A DNA stretch of 64,000 bases from Spirometra erinaceieuropaei (Eukaryota; Platyhelminthes; Cestoda; Diphyllobothriidea; Diphyllobothriidae), in contig CACRXP010000012.1 in assembly GCA_902702965.1 (NCBI GenBank), positions 1,695,425 through 1,759,424 on the forward strand. Reading direction: 5' to 3'. Positions 54,431 to 64,000 of this stretch are shown here, piece after piece. Positions within the stretch are counted from its first letter, which is position 1. Each line of letters begins with the position of its first letter. The position numbers and the translations under genes were made by a program. The notes under the pieces are model-generated. The model was not told where the DNA came from and ran no database searches. It saw nothing but the letters and a program-made list of their open reading frames with translations.

Positions 54431-56049
54431 TGGAGAAGACGGCCGAACTGTCCGGAGCGAATGTCATCGAACGAAAGGCAGTGTCGCAAAACGATCGGGA
54501 CTAGCTTGTGAAATGCAAAGTTCAACTGCGACCACCCAAGGGTATGCAGGCGAAGTTATTTAAAATATTCAGATGCAAGCGTCACTCCGAGGAGCCTCGG
54601 TAATTGGACGCTTAGCTTGTGGGCAGGTGTTGGATTAGAAACATCATAGTGCAGTGTCAGTGAATCAACAAAAACTCAAAAAACACAAAATCTGCCCCAA
54701 GGTCATAGCACAGCTGGTCGAATATCGCGTCTGACTGGACACGGACGATCCATATTCACTTCATGTCCCCATCAGCCGAGGTGTCGTGCGAATTGGAATT
54801 AGATCAAGTCATGGTGAAAATCCAGCTGCCATCTATGTGTGGAGCAAACGGTGTCCCTAGCAAACAGTATAAACGGACCGTTAAGTGATAGCGCCGATAG
54901 GAGAGTCAAATTTCCCGGTGAGGCGCGACGACAAAGTATCGCAAGGAGCTTACCATATGATGGACAGTCACGCCAACTTCGATTCTGCTGACAGAGAACT
55001 ACTTTCCTCGGGATGCTGCATCATGACCCACAGGCCTTAGAGGCTTTCGCGCGTATATCTTAACAAAACTGCATGTTACTCTGACCTCCCGCCGCCATAC
55101 CGGGTACTACGGACTCAGCTGTAAGGGAGAAAGATTCATGACTAACTCGGAAACTGCTGAATAAATTTGATGGCGAACTCACCAACGATTACAAAATACC
55201 AGTCAACTACACCTACTTTCCCGAAGAATGAGTCCTATTCCTTGACGGGTGCCGAAGCTCTTAAAAATGTTGCCTATCTTACCACTTCCATCGAAGTAGG
55301 ACCGCCCAGGCCTTTGTGGGATGATCATCTACTTTCAGCAACGCAGGGTAATAAACTGACAAATCGAGGATCGCACGTTTTCTTAGATAAAACAGGACTG
55401 TTTTTTGCATCAGCCCCCCTGCCCTATGCGAAAACGAAGACGAGCCCCAGAAAAACGGTCTGTTAGCCTATAATCGAAATGCGACACGTCCAGGGGTGGT
55501 GGATAATGAAACAGCCTTCAGTAAATGTTTCCTGAGAAATAAGGAGACGCTCGTGTAGCATACGGCCGTAATACCCCCCGGTGTGGCATGTTGCCAATTG
55601 GGCAAGTCGTTTACCCATGAAGACGTCACAAGTCACAACTGTAGTACTTAATTACGCAGCGGGCTTATTATTTTTCTTACAATACTTGTAAACTAAAAAT
55701 CTTAAGCGCAGATGCAAAGAAAATAAAGCTTAAGATTAGTCGGGAAGTGCAACACTTTCAGAGCTTAAATGTACCCCTTGTTTGAATGAACAATTTTAAG
55801 AAGACTGCTTTTGTAAAAAAATGCTTGCAAGAATGAACATTTTATGCATGTTTCCTATAAATCACATTTGCCTACACTTACTCAAGGAATATCATCCTGC
55901 GGACAGCACTTTTCGTCTACGTTAGTTAAAATACCTACGATCAAAGCTTCAGTGTGTTCTATAAGCGCTAGCTGGACGCTGTTGGACAATTCGACCGTCG
56001 TGCCGCATGTGCTCGGCCCAAAAGTGAGTCAGGTCAAGTAGACTTGGTC
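54431..56049. other. Unrecognised sequence
   Basis: A 99-codon frame at 55167-55466 shows no recognised domain. Confidence 0.4.
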
Positions 56050-56325
56050 TGCATCTGCCGCACTATCTCATTCTCTCCCATCTGAACCCGGTATCAAGAC
56101 ATAGCCATGAAGACCGGAGGCGGAAGAGAGCGCAGATGGCTGGTACTGTCGAGACTGTACCTAGGCCTACCACCACACCCCCTGGTCCACAACAAACATC
56201 TGACCAGGACTTAACCAGCAACTATGCGTAGGACCTGTATACCCAGCCGGAGCGCAAACGCATCTGCCGGCAGGGAACCAGGTGCCGGAGAACTGTCAGC
56301 GCGCACCAGGCTGCGACGGTAAAAT
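56050..56325 (-). repeat. Dispersed repeat family D, long copy
   Basis: Complement of the 54050 copy: CCACACCCCCTGGTCCACAA, CTGACCAGGACTTAACCAGC, then GTCAGCGCGCACCAGGCTGC. Confidence 0.72.
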
Positions 56326-56508
56326 AATCAGGCGAAGAGTCGCGCGTTCTCAAATCTGGCGAAGCGAACGGTCACCGCATTTTTCAAATCACATTGTCGC
56401 TAGTGTGGGGACTGGACTTCTTTGGTGGCACCTCGTGCATGACGCGTAGAACCTGAGTGACTTCTCCTTGGTAAGCATTGTCAACAGGCTTCCAATACTC
56501 CTGAGATA

Positions 56509-57561
56509 CAGTGGGTTGGCTAACTCATGGAATTTCAACAGAAATTCCGAAACGCGTTTCCGTTTCGAGGAGATTAATTAAGCAGGGTCGTAAAACCAAT
56601 CATCGTGCAACATAATCCTATAATAATTCAGCTACCCCAGGATGTCGGCTTTCGAACAAACGTCTTTTTGGCTGCATCCAAAAACCATACTCCGTAAAGA
56701 AATCCAACATAAGTAGCATGCATTTTTTTCATTGATTTTCGATACCTTTAAAGATTCAATTATATTTAATGGAAAACATGCATAAAAATATTCATTCGTC
56801 TGCAAATTCAGTGGAAAATTACGTCTTCTTTTAATTTTACAGTCGAACGAAGGGAATAATTCGGTTTTAAAAGTTTCCAATTGTGGGAGTTTTTAATACC
56901 GTGAAATACCCCTTCATAAAACGTCATGTCGCTGCATTTACCAATGTGGTTTGTAAAGTAACAATGTGGCCCAAATCCACTGCTTAATTTTATGAATCCC
57001 ATACAACCTCCTTAATAGCATAGAGAAGTGTATGAATTTCCGTACTCGGAAATTATGCGGATTGTAGTCTGGGAAGTCTGAATGCAGGTGTAGCGCAGAT
57101 TGGGTTCAAAATTATTCGGGAAATGGAAAACTTTCATAAAAACGAAGTTTGCTCTTCCTTCAAGTGTGAAATTGAAAGAAGACGTAATTTTCTAATGAAT
57201 TTGCAAAACAATGAATTTGAACAAGGCACAAGGTCGTCGCAAGATGCCTCCAGGGAAAACATTGTTTCAAAAGAATGAATATTTTTATGCATGTTTTCCA
57301 TTAAATATAATTGAATCTTTAAAGGCATCGAAAATCAATGAAAAAAATGCATGCTACTTATGTTGGATTTCTTTACGGAGTATGGTTTTTGGATGCAGCC
57401 AAAAAGACGTTTGTTCGAAAGCCGACATCCTGGGGTAGCTGAATTATTATAGGATTATGTTGCACGATGATTGGTTTTACGACCCTGCTTAATTAATCTC
57501 CTCGAAACGGAAATGCATTTCGAAATTTCTGTTGAGATTTCATGAGTCAGCCCACTTACTG
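56509..57561. mobile_element. Fold-back MITE, copy 2
   Basis: Flanked by TA (56507-56508, 57562-57563). Left end CAGTGGGTTGGCTAACTCAT; right end inverted, CAGTAAGTGGGCTGACTCAT. The arms of about 350-385 bp are nearly identical, so the same peptide-like frame appears on opposite strands at 56632-56880 and 57211-57438. That is a by-product of the palindrome. The right arm has about 65 bp extra near 57205-57272. No transposase. Confidence 0.85.
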
Positions 57562-57563
57562 TA

Positions 57564-60368
57564 AACTTCACTGCGCCGTGAGTGGGCCAAGCCAGTTACT
57601 GCTCTGGTATTCGCATAGTAATTCAGCCAATTTAATCCGCTCTAGAGAAACTAGCAAACGTGTAGATGCACGCTGGGGAGGTCTGAGTAGGCAACCTTTT
57701 GGAGAATCGACGACCTATCAAAACGTTCCGCATGTAGGCCAGTTCGTTCACCAGGTATCCGCAAAGCACCATCTTCCAGCTCCATTGTCTGGGCAGAGAA
57801 TCTATCTGTGTTTCCTGCTAAGAGAACCCGATGCGCTATGGGCAGTGTATGGAACATTCGGCTGCTTGTGAACACGGAATTGCTCATTTTAAATCTTACC
57901 ATGTTGGAAAGCAGAATAAATTTTTATAGAGAGAGCGGTGTTCATTGGCTAGGGTCTCCTTGGCTATCCGTACAATCAATCGTCAATTAGCCAAGCTAGA
58001 GTATCCCTGTTCTCTGTGAGCGGATGGCAAAGAGTTTGGATATCTCTATCGTTTCAGAGCCGTGTAAACGGCATCTCATGTGTTCCGAAAAGTGTAAGCA
58101 GTAAATGGTCCCCTTTTTAAGTTTTCATACATTCCTATAATACATTTATTTTTATAGTGTGAATAAAGACAAAAACGTCCGGGATAATCGATGTTGTGAG
58201 GAAGTGCTCAAAGCCTCGGAAGTTAGCTTGGGGCCTTTTTCGGCAGCCCAGTGAAACACTGGTACCTGGGTTAGATGTTAACTTTTTCATGCCTCATGCA
58301 TTCCTTAGAGGCAAATTCATAATGCACCATTGTCTGGATTGCAGTGAATGGCTCAGCTGTATAAGATGATTTCGACAAATTCTCGTCCTGTATAGAGACT
58401 TACATAGTGAGCAGGCATTAATGCCCGTGCATTGTAAAATTTGGTTGCAATATGCATTCGGAAAGAAATAAAAGCGTTTTGCACAAAATCTACATCACCA
58501 ACAGCAACAACACCGATTAAGACACATCCGTCCAATGCTGAACCTTGCGCAGTAGGGCCTAAGGGTGGTGCAAAACGACTGAATGACTGACAAAGCAGAG
58601 AAAATCCAGGGTTTTGCCGGTCGCTATCAAACCAATCTACAATTTTCAAGTGAGAGGGACTATGTTGCTACTCGCATTGAGGACTCAACAATGCTACCGC
58701 AGAAGTCGTAGACCCTAGAGGACAGAGGAGAGCACATCAAGGTTACCCTCAAGCGCTCACCCATGGTTACTGTAAAAGCCACTAGCCAAATTCCTTAGCT
58801 GGACACTAATGTCGAACTGGATCGTAAGTCTTCATTACAAGGAAAGATCTAGGCAAGAGACAGTTGTTCTGCGGAGAAGCGATGGAAATCGAAACAATCT
58901 CAGTTGAATTTGACAAGTGCTAAAGCCAAAAAAACTTAATACAGTTTTCTAACTGTAGTGCATTATCCGGTTCTTCTATTGCACGCTACGATTTGAGATC
59001 ACCTGCCCTATCGCAGTCCACTCCGTTTGGGCAGTTGATATCTCTTAAAAAAAATAATAGGGTCATTTGTAGAACGTTTCCCTGCGTACACCGATTGCGA
59101 ACAGATGCCCCGTCCAACTTGGCATTAGCATTACACATATGCTGAAATCTCCTATGAAAAATCATATAGCAATGCGAGAAGCTTCCCCATCACACTCGTT
59201 TAGCATAATTGAAGTATGAACCACCGACATCGATAACTGTCCACAGCTTCTCAGCGCACAGTGCATAATTTACTCAATGATTAATCCACCACTGAGAATT
59301 TTTGTGCAAGACTGACTTGCTACTTAACTGTGTGAGGTAGTATCAAATATCTGTCTGTTCGACGGCTTGGGAGACTGCAACCGATAGCCTGCCTCAGTAG
59401 ACTCTAGAGTTTATAACACGTTGGGCATTTTCGCTTCAACACTGCCTTCTTGTCCACGTAGTCAGTTTGTAGGAATTTGTAGGAATTCAGGACCAAAGAT
59501 CATGAGCGATAAATAAATGAGCAAGTGAAAACTGGACAGTAAGGAGTTGCAGCCAAAGACAGTTATCAGTTGACTGTAATGGTGGTTAAATGTGCAAATT
59601 GGTCCTATTAAGGGCCTGATATGCTTAACCAAACGCAGAGCACTTACAGAGACATTTTGGTATCGCGAACTCTCGGCCTTCTATTTGGCCACGCTCCATG
59701 TTCTCACACATAAAACCCTGACTTCAGTAAGATTCGCCTGATTGCTGTATTTGTTGACTTTAAGCGTAAGCACATGTTGAGCAGTCTAACCGAGTTTGTC
59801 CTGATTCCCATGAATATGATAAGGCAAGCTCATCTGCATGTAAGGCCGGGTCGATGAATCTCATCAAATCTGTTTTTGTGATTTTCTCATTGGATGTGAG
59901 CGAAGATATATAACACTGAATTGTCAGAGTTTATTTGATGAGGTCTTATCAGTCCTTTACATTTGGGCAGGTATTTTCTTACCGCGGACCCTGATCTAAA
60001 TTCCAACGTAAATGCATATCTCGATGTGTATGGAAGACGCATGGTTTTGTAGTGGGGTCACAACTTTTGAGAAAATGCCGTCCGGAGCGGAGAGTTAAAT
60101 AGGACTTAATTGTTTCCATTCGTCTGATACTGCACTTAACGTGAATGTCATGGTAATGATCGTGTCGGTACTCCCCTATTCGATTTCGTCATGAGGTCCT
60201 ATTGAATAATTTTTAACGTCAGTATTGATCTCGCATGTGCCGGGATGTTTACAGTAACTGACTGACGGTGACAACAGGCCAAGATGACGAAGTTTTGAGT
60301 TGTGCGTCCAAACTACCATGTCACCAAAATGAAAAAAAGCATTTACTTTGTTAGGAGGCACTTGTAAG
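57564..60368. other. Unrecognised 2.8-kb stretch
   Basis: AT-rich with only short frames (57542-57902, 58353-58649, 60176-60361) and no domain or splice support. Confidence 0.4.
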
Positions 60369-60577
60369 TGATAAACCCATTAGTTGGGCACAGTAAGTAG
60401 GCTATCCGAGAAACTAAGATAGAAGTATCCCAACAGTTACAAACTAGTAAATAAGAACAAAGTCGTCAGCAGGTAAAAGTGCACGTGGTAGTTCTTTGTC
60501 TCATTCAAAGTTGTGCCAAGTTCTTTAATAAGCGTATTGTAACTGATTAAAACGAAACGGACTTAAATGTCACTACA
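60369..60577 (-). repeat. Gypsy 3' LTR
   Basis: 209 bp, TG...CA on the minus strand. It is a direct repeat of 63363-63571 with only a few differences. Confidence 0.88.
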
Positions 60578-60580
60578 ATA

Positions 60581-60594
60581 ATCCCCCTCCTAGG
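60581..60594 (-). other. Polypurine tract
   Basis: CCTAGGAGGGGGAT on the minus strand, directly upstream of the 3' LTR. It is the expected primer site for plus-strand synthesis. Confidence 0.7.
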
Positions 60595-60645
60595 AGAACG
60601 GAGTTTAAAAAAAATTATTGTTAATAGAAGGAAAAGGTGGGGGTG

Positions 60646-61568
60646 TTATACATATTGTACAAGTTGGTAACGGTCGAGAAAACGGACATGACGAACGCTG
60701 CGCGTAAGGGGAGGAGTCTGTGGAATGAGGGAAGAGGCAAGGTTATTGGGCGTAAGTGGAGTCTGGGAAATAGCAAGTGCCAATGTGCTGAGTAGAGGTT
60801 GTCCGGTTGGGGACGTTGAAAAAAGTACGGTATAAGCCGCCTTCAAGCGATCGATTGAGACCACGTCGGTGCGGCCTCCACGGTCAATTGTAAAATGTTT
60901 GTCCGTGCGAGATAGTACTCGAAATGAGCCGTCGTAGGGCTGTTTTAGTGGCCGACGAACGCCATCTACGCGGACAAATACAAAAGAACATGTTAGTAGG
61001 TTCGGGTCGATGTACGCCTTACTTGTTGGAGCACGTGGAGGAGTGGTTCGAAGATGAGTCATGGCTTGGCGTAATTTTTGCACATAATCGTTGGGGTTCA
61101 AGTCGGCTGAGCTTTGAGAGTACCCGAAAAAATCCCCGGGAATCCGTAAGGTAGTGCCGTAGACAAGTTCGGCAGCGGAACACTCCAGGTCGGGCTTGAA
61201 TGCGGTACGGATACCGAGCATGACCAAAGGCAGATGCTCGCTCCAATGGGAGGGGTTGTTATGAGCTCGGAGCGAGGCTTTCAGTTGCCGACGGAAACGC
61301 TCTACTAAGCCGTTGGATGAGGGGTAATATGCTGTCGTGCGTATGCGAAAACATCCGAGGAGGTCGGTAAGGTTGGTAAAAAGTCTAGACCCCAATTGCT
61401 GCCCTCGATCGGTGTTAATAGTTGAGGGGGCGCCATAATGAGAGAGCGAGTGTTCCAAAAAGGCATGAGCAATGGAATCCGCAGTTATGTTAGGTATGGG
61501 AGTTGCAATGGGCCAACGAGTAAATCGGTCAATCGCAGTAGGTAAGTAGTTGCAACCACGAGATGTTG
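60646..61568 (-). pseudogene. Gypsy integrase, interrupted by a LINE
   Basis: A DDE integrase that would insert the element DNA. The segment at 63362-63295 encodes DARFAHVHIDLVGPFPTS, with the first catalytic aspartate. After the LINE, the frame resumes exactly with CNYLPTAIDRFTRWPIATPI, INTDRGQQL (second aspartate) and YYPSSNGLVERFRRQLKASL (catalytic glutamate). The C-terminal part has the Gypsy GPY/F-like YDGSFRVLSRTDKHFTIDRG. One 8-bp duplication and the LINE are all that interrupt the frame from 63362 to the stop at 60646. The N-terminal zinc finger is missing. Confidence 0.9.
61561..61568. repeat. LINE target-site duplication, left
   Basis: AGATGTTG, identical to 63295-63302. Confidence 0.85.
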
Positions 61569-63294
61569 AGAGAGAGAGGAGAGGAAATTTGAGAGAGAGA
61601 GAGAGAGGAAATGCGCTTTATTTTGAAATCGTAAGTTCAAAATTTTCAGCAAAAAATTGGCTCCATTCACTGTGGGTAGTAAATAAGTTAAGAGATTATT
61701 CAACAGTCAAAGAAACGATTATTATGGGGATAGTTCAAGTCTGAGCTTCTGTATTTCTGTCTCTTCGCACGTAAGATAGCGCGCTAGGAATGGCAATACA
61801 GAGGCTCGCTAGGCCGATGTGCGACAGGGTATAAGACGGAAGTTGCGGCGCATCGGGCGGGAAGACTTGGCAGCCATAAGATCGGAATGTAGGGGATGGG
61901 CAACGTCATCTAGAATTCGACCAGCAAATTGCTTGACCGCATTGAAGTGTCGTTGTAAGATTGTGTCAACTAAAAAAATATGAGAAACGCCAGCAGCAGA
62001 AGAGAGCATGCGAAGGATTCGTTTCAAAATTAAAAGATCCTTTTTTAACAGAGCAGGAAAAACGACAGGAGAACAGTATAGGATAAGAGGAAGAATGCAG
62101 GCATCAATGAATCGCCAGACTAAGGGTTGAGGTGTGTAGTAGGAACGCAAACGACGAATGTAATAAAGGAGTTTCCGAACTTTAATAAATATGGACTCAA
62201 TATGGAGGGAAAAGGAAAGATTTGAGGACAAAGTAACGCCGAGATACCTGAAAGAGGATACCTCATTAGGAAGAATGTCAGAGGAATCAGGGTTAGGAGA
62301 GGGCCGCAGTCGAAAAATACACTGAACGGATTTTGGGTTGTTAATTAGGAGACCATTTTCCTCCGACCACGCTAGGACATGGTTTAGGCCATCCTTTAGA
62401 GGCCGGAGGTGTGTCTGACTTTTGAGAGGGTGTCCAACAACCACATCGTCAGCATACTTGATCAGAAGACAGTCATTAGGGGACCTGAGATCATCAGTGT
62501 GGAGGGAGAAAAGGTGAGGGGATAGAATGGAACCTTGAAGAACACCGCAGTCATTGGGAAGGGTCGAAGATTTTCGCTTGCCAGATTGGACAAATTGGGT
62601 GCGGAAGCTAAAATAATCGCTCAGCCAAGAGACGACCCAGCCTGGAGAGCCACATGCGGAGGTTTTGGAAAGGAGAAGAGGACGCGGGACGGTATTGAAG
62701 GCGGAGGAGTAATCCAGAAAAGCGCACGCATACTCGCGGCAACCCTTGTCTAATGCTTTTAGAGCAGAGTGGACCACAAGAGCGACAGCATCTAAAGTAC
62801 TCCGTTTAGCTTTGTATGCAAATTGTAAGGGGTCGGAAAAACTGGAAGAAAAAGGCTTAATGATATCTAGGGCAACTCTTTCAGCAAGCTTTAGTATTGC
62901 AGAGGAGCAGGCAATTGGGCGAAAAGATTTAGGACCAAAGTTAGCAGGCTTTTTAGGGATGGGAGTAATTCTCACTGTACGCCAGGCGTTGGGAATCTTG
63001 GACTCCATGAAAGACATATTGATTAGGTGCGCTAAAATAGGGGCTATCTGAGAACTGCAAGATTTAAGAAGAAAAGGCGAGACACCATCCGGTCCGGCAG
63101 CTGTTGATCCACGGACCTTTTTAAGGTGTTTCTCTACTGTTGCCAAAGACACGGGTTGGAATGCACTCGGTGATAGGGGAATGTCTTCTAAGGGAAGATG
63201 GGAGTCATTGTGACTAAATATAAAAATTTTATTTAGGGAGTCTAAATCTGCATCCACATGCATCAGCGTGTTGCGATGACCAGTGAGACGCTTA
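61569..63294 (-). mobile_element. CR1-like LINE (family A), 5'-truncated insertion in Gypsy integrase
   Basis: It begins inside ORF2 (LKRLTGHRNTLMHVDADLDS), runs through a long open RT and the 3' UTR with TTTATT on the plus strand, and ends in (GA)n at 61569-61605. An exact 8-bp duplication flanks it. This is the youngest-looking family A copy in the window. Confidence 0.92.
61809..63263 (-). CDS. LINE-A reverse transcriptase (5' truncated)
   Basis: 484 open codons of a non-LTR RT: KVRGSTAAGPDGVSPFLLKS, KSFRPIACSSAILKLAERVA, DPLQFAYKAKRSTLDAVALV, FLDYSSAFNTVP, GVLQGSILSPHLFSLHTDDL and the catalytic box in LIKYADDVVVGHPL, then SSFRYLGVTLSSNLSFSLHI and a thumb region. The endonuclease and the ORF start were lost by truncation, so the first methionine is not a true start. 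All RT motifs are intact. Immobile by itself for lack of an endonuclease. Confidence 0.92.
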   Translation of the reverse strand: MHVDADLDSLNKIFIFSHNDSHLPLEDIPLSPSAFQPVSLATVEKHLKKVRGSTAAGPDGVSPFLLKSCSSQIAPILAHLINMSFMESKIPNAWRTVRITPIPKKPANFGPKSFRPIACSSAILKLAERVALDIIKPFSSSFSDPLQFAYKAKRSTLDAVALVVHSALKALDKGCREYACAFLDYSSAFNTVPRPLLLSKTSACGSPGWVVSWLSDYFSFRTQFVQSGKRKSSTLPNDCGVLQGSILSPHLFSLHTDDLRSPNDCLLIKYADDVVVGHPLKSQTHLRPLKDGLNHVLAWSEENGLLINNPKSVQCIFRLRPSPNPDSSDILPNEVSSFRYLGVTLSSNLSFSLHIESIFIKVRKLLYYIRRLRSYYTPQPLVWRFIDACILPLILYCSPVVFPALLKKDLLILKRILRMLSSAAGVSHIFLVDTILQRHFNAVKQFAGRILDDVAHPLHSDLMAAKSSRPMRRNFRLIPCRTSA

Positions 63295-63302
63295 AGATGT
63301 TG
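63295..63302. repeat. LINE target-site duplication, right
   Basis: AGATGTTG, identical to 61561-61568. Confidence 0.85.
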
Positions 63303-63362
63303 GAAAAGGACCTACCAGATCTATATGGACATGTGCAAAACGTGCGTCGGGCGCGAGAAAAG

Positions 63363-63571
63363 TGATAAACCCATTAGTTGGGCACAGTAAGTAGGCTATC
63401 CGAGAAACTAAGATAGAAGTATCCCAACAGTTACAAACTAGTTAATAAGAACAAAGTCGTCAGCAGGTAAAAGTGCACGTGGTAGTTCTTTGTCTCATTC
63501 AAAGTTGTGCCAAGTTCTTTACTAAGCGTATTGTAACTGATTAAAACGAAACGGACTTAAATGTCACTGCA
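63363..63571 (-). repeat. Gypsy 5' LTR
   Basis: 209 bp, TG...CA on the minus strand, joined directly to integrase coding at 63362. Confidence 0.85.
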
Positions 63572-64000
63572 CACCCTTGGTAAGGGGAAGCTTAAGTTGG
63601 TATTGTCACACAGCTCTCGAATTCAACTTCTGAATGCTGAGCGGAATGTTCGTAGATTTGCATTACTGAGTTGCCTTGATTGGAGCACTGGTTTGTATGC
63701 GGTAGAACTGATTCAAGCCTGATGGTGAATATGCAGAATGAAGGAAAGTCGTGATCTGCCGCAATCGGAAATGCGTGCAGCGACCGGGTTAGGAGACACT
63801 CATCCGGCCGTCCCTTCATGATCAGTCTGGAGTTCACGAAGGCAGTCGATATCGGCCAACAGTGTATGCTGAAATAAGTACTGATAAGAATAAGGGAGAC
63901 TGGAATGGCCATTTCTGGCTTATTAGCTGTCATCAGCGAGCTTTATGCAAACCAGGGTTTGCAGAAAATGTGATTTGCACCCGGCATCTTTGGTTAATGA
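63572..64000. other. Right edge with SINE-A body fragment
   Basis: 63890-63940 matches the minus-oriented SINE-A body (GGGAGACTGGAATGGCCATT, then TCTGGCTTATTAGCTGTC). The rest is unrecognised. Confidence 0.55.

Larger units (their letters stand above)
60369..63571 (-). mobile_element. Ty3/Gypsy element reduced to LTR-integrase-LTR
   Basis: Minus-strand order: 5' LTR (63571-63363), immediately the integrase core, a LINE insertion (63294-61569), the rest of integrase (61568-60646), a polypurine tract and the 3' LTR. Gag, protease, RT, RNase H and the integrase zinc finger are absent. No primer-binding site is seen next to the 5' LTR. The 5-bp flanks (GTAAG left, CACCC right) do not match. This suggests deletion or recombination, not a simple insertion. 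Confidence 0.85.

Noticed and set aside
55167..55466. 99-codon frame as a gene
   Set aside because: No domain, no splice signals, and composition like surrounding non-coding DNA.
56632..57438. Duplicated small genes encoding the same peptide
   Set aside because: They are the two arms of a palindromic MITE read in opposite directions, with no independent coding support.
1..64000. Bacterial-type defence system, CRISPR array, phage or operon
   Set aside because: The window is clearly eukaryotic, with spliced host coding and LINE, PLE, SINE and Gypsy elements; no prokaryotic gene was seen.

Overview
This looks like one contig of a repeat-saturated flatworm genome, most likely a diphyllobothriidean tapeworm (Spirometra, Schistocephalus or a relative). 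That placement is an inference. It rests on the density of CR1-like LINEs and Penelope-like elements (PLEs), degenerate TTAGGG-type tracts, tRNA-derived SINEs, and one clear host gene with introns of 42, 44 and 82 nt. I see no bacterial, plasmid or phage gene.

Host genes: the one confidently recognised gene is eIF2B subunit gamma (EIF2B3) on the minus strand. It has five exons between 37670 and 35239 that join in frame to about 415 residues. Just upstream on the same strand (38026-38659) are two candidate exons of an unidentified gene. A further possible terminal exon lies at 44471-44604.

Layout. 1-6.6 kb: a LINE 3' fragment, copies of a non-coding dispersed repeat (family D) and a 988-bp fold-back MITE. 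6.6-11.7 kb: a three-level nest, with a Tc1-like transposon at a TA inside a PLE, which itself lies inside a MITE remnant and is flanked by a 12-bp target duplication. 12-19.5 kb: dispersed repeats D and E, a SINE, and a nearly intact CR1-like LINE broken by one frameshift in a G7 run. 19.6-27.8 kb: two further PLE families, a tRNA-like SINE cluster, and a young PLE inserted in an older palindromic copy of its own family. 29-30.4 kb: a tRNA-Arg-like SINE array with a 99-bp-arm hairpin inserted in it. 32.6-33.5 kb: a decayed PLE. 35.2-38.7 kb: host genes. 40-51.3 kb: three more LINEs of three families, MITE remnants and a PLE fragment, ending at a telomere-like tract. 52-60 kb: mostly unrecognised sequence with a second fold-back MITE. 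60.4-63.6 kb: a Ty3/Gypsy element reduced to LTR-integrase-LTR, with a LINE inserted in the integrase and flanked by an exact 8-bp duplication.

How the parts relate: apart from the host gene, almost everything is transposon derived. The most notable shared device is a hammerhead ribozyme at the ends of two PLE families. Its stem III is only a self-complementary 4-mer (ACGU or AGCU), a form expected to work as a dimer. In PLE1 and PLE2 it occurs in opposite orientations at the two element ends. The fold-back MITEs share TA duplications and similar termini with the Tc1-like element, suggesting a common mobilising transposase.
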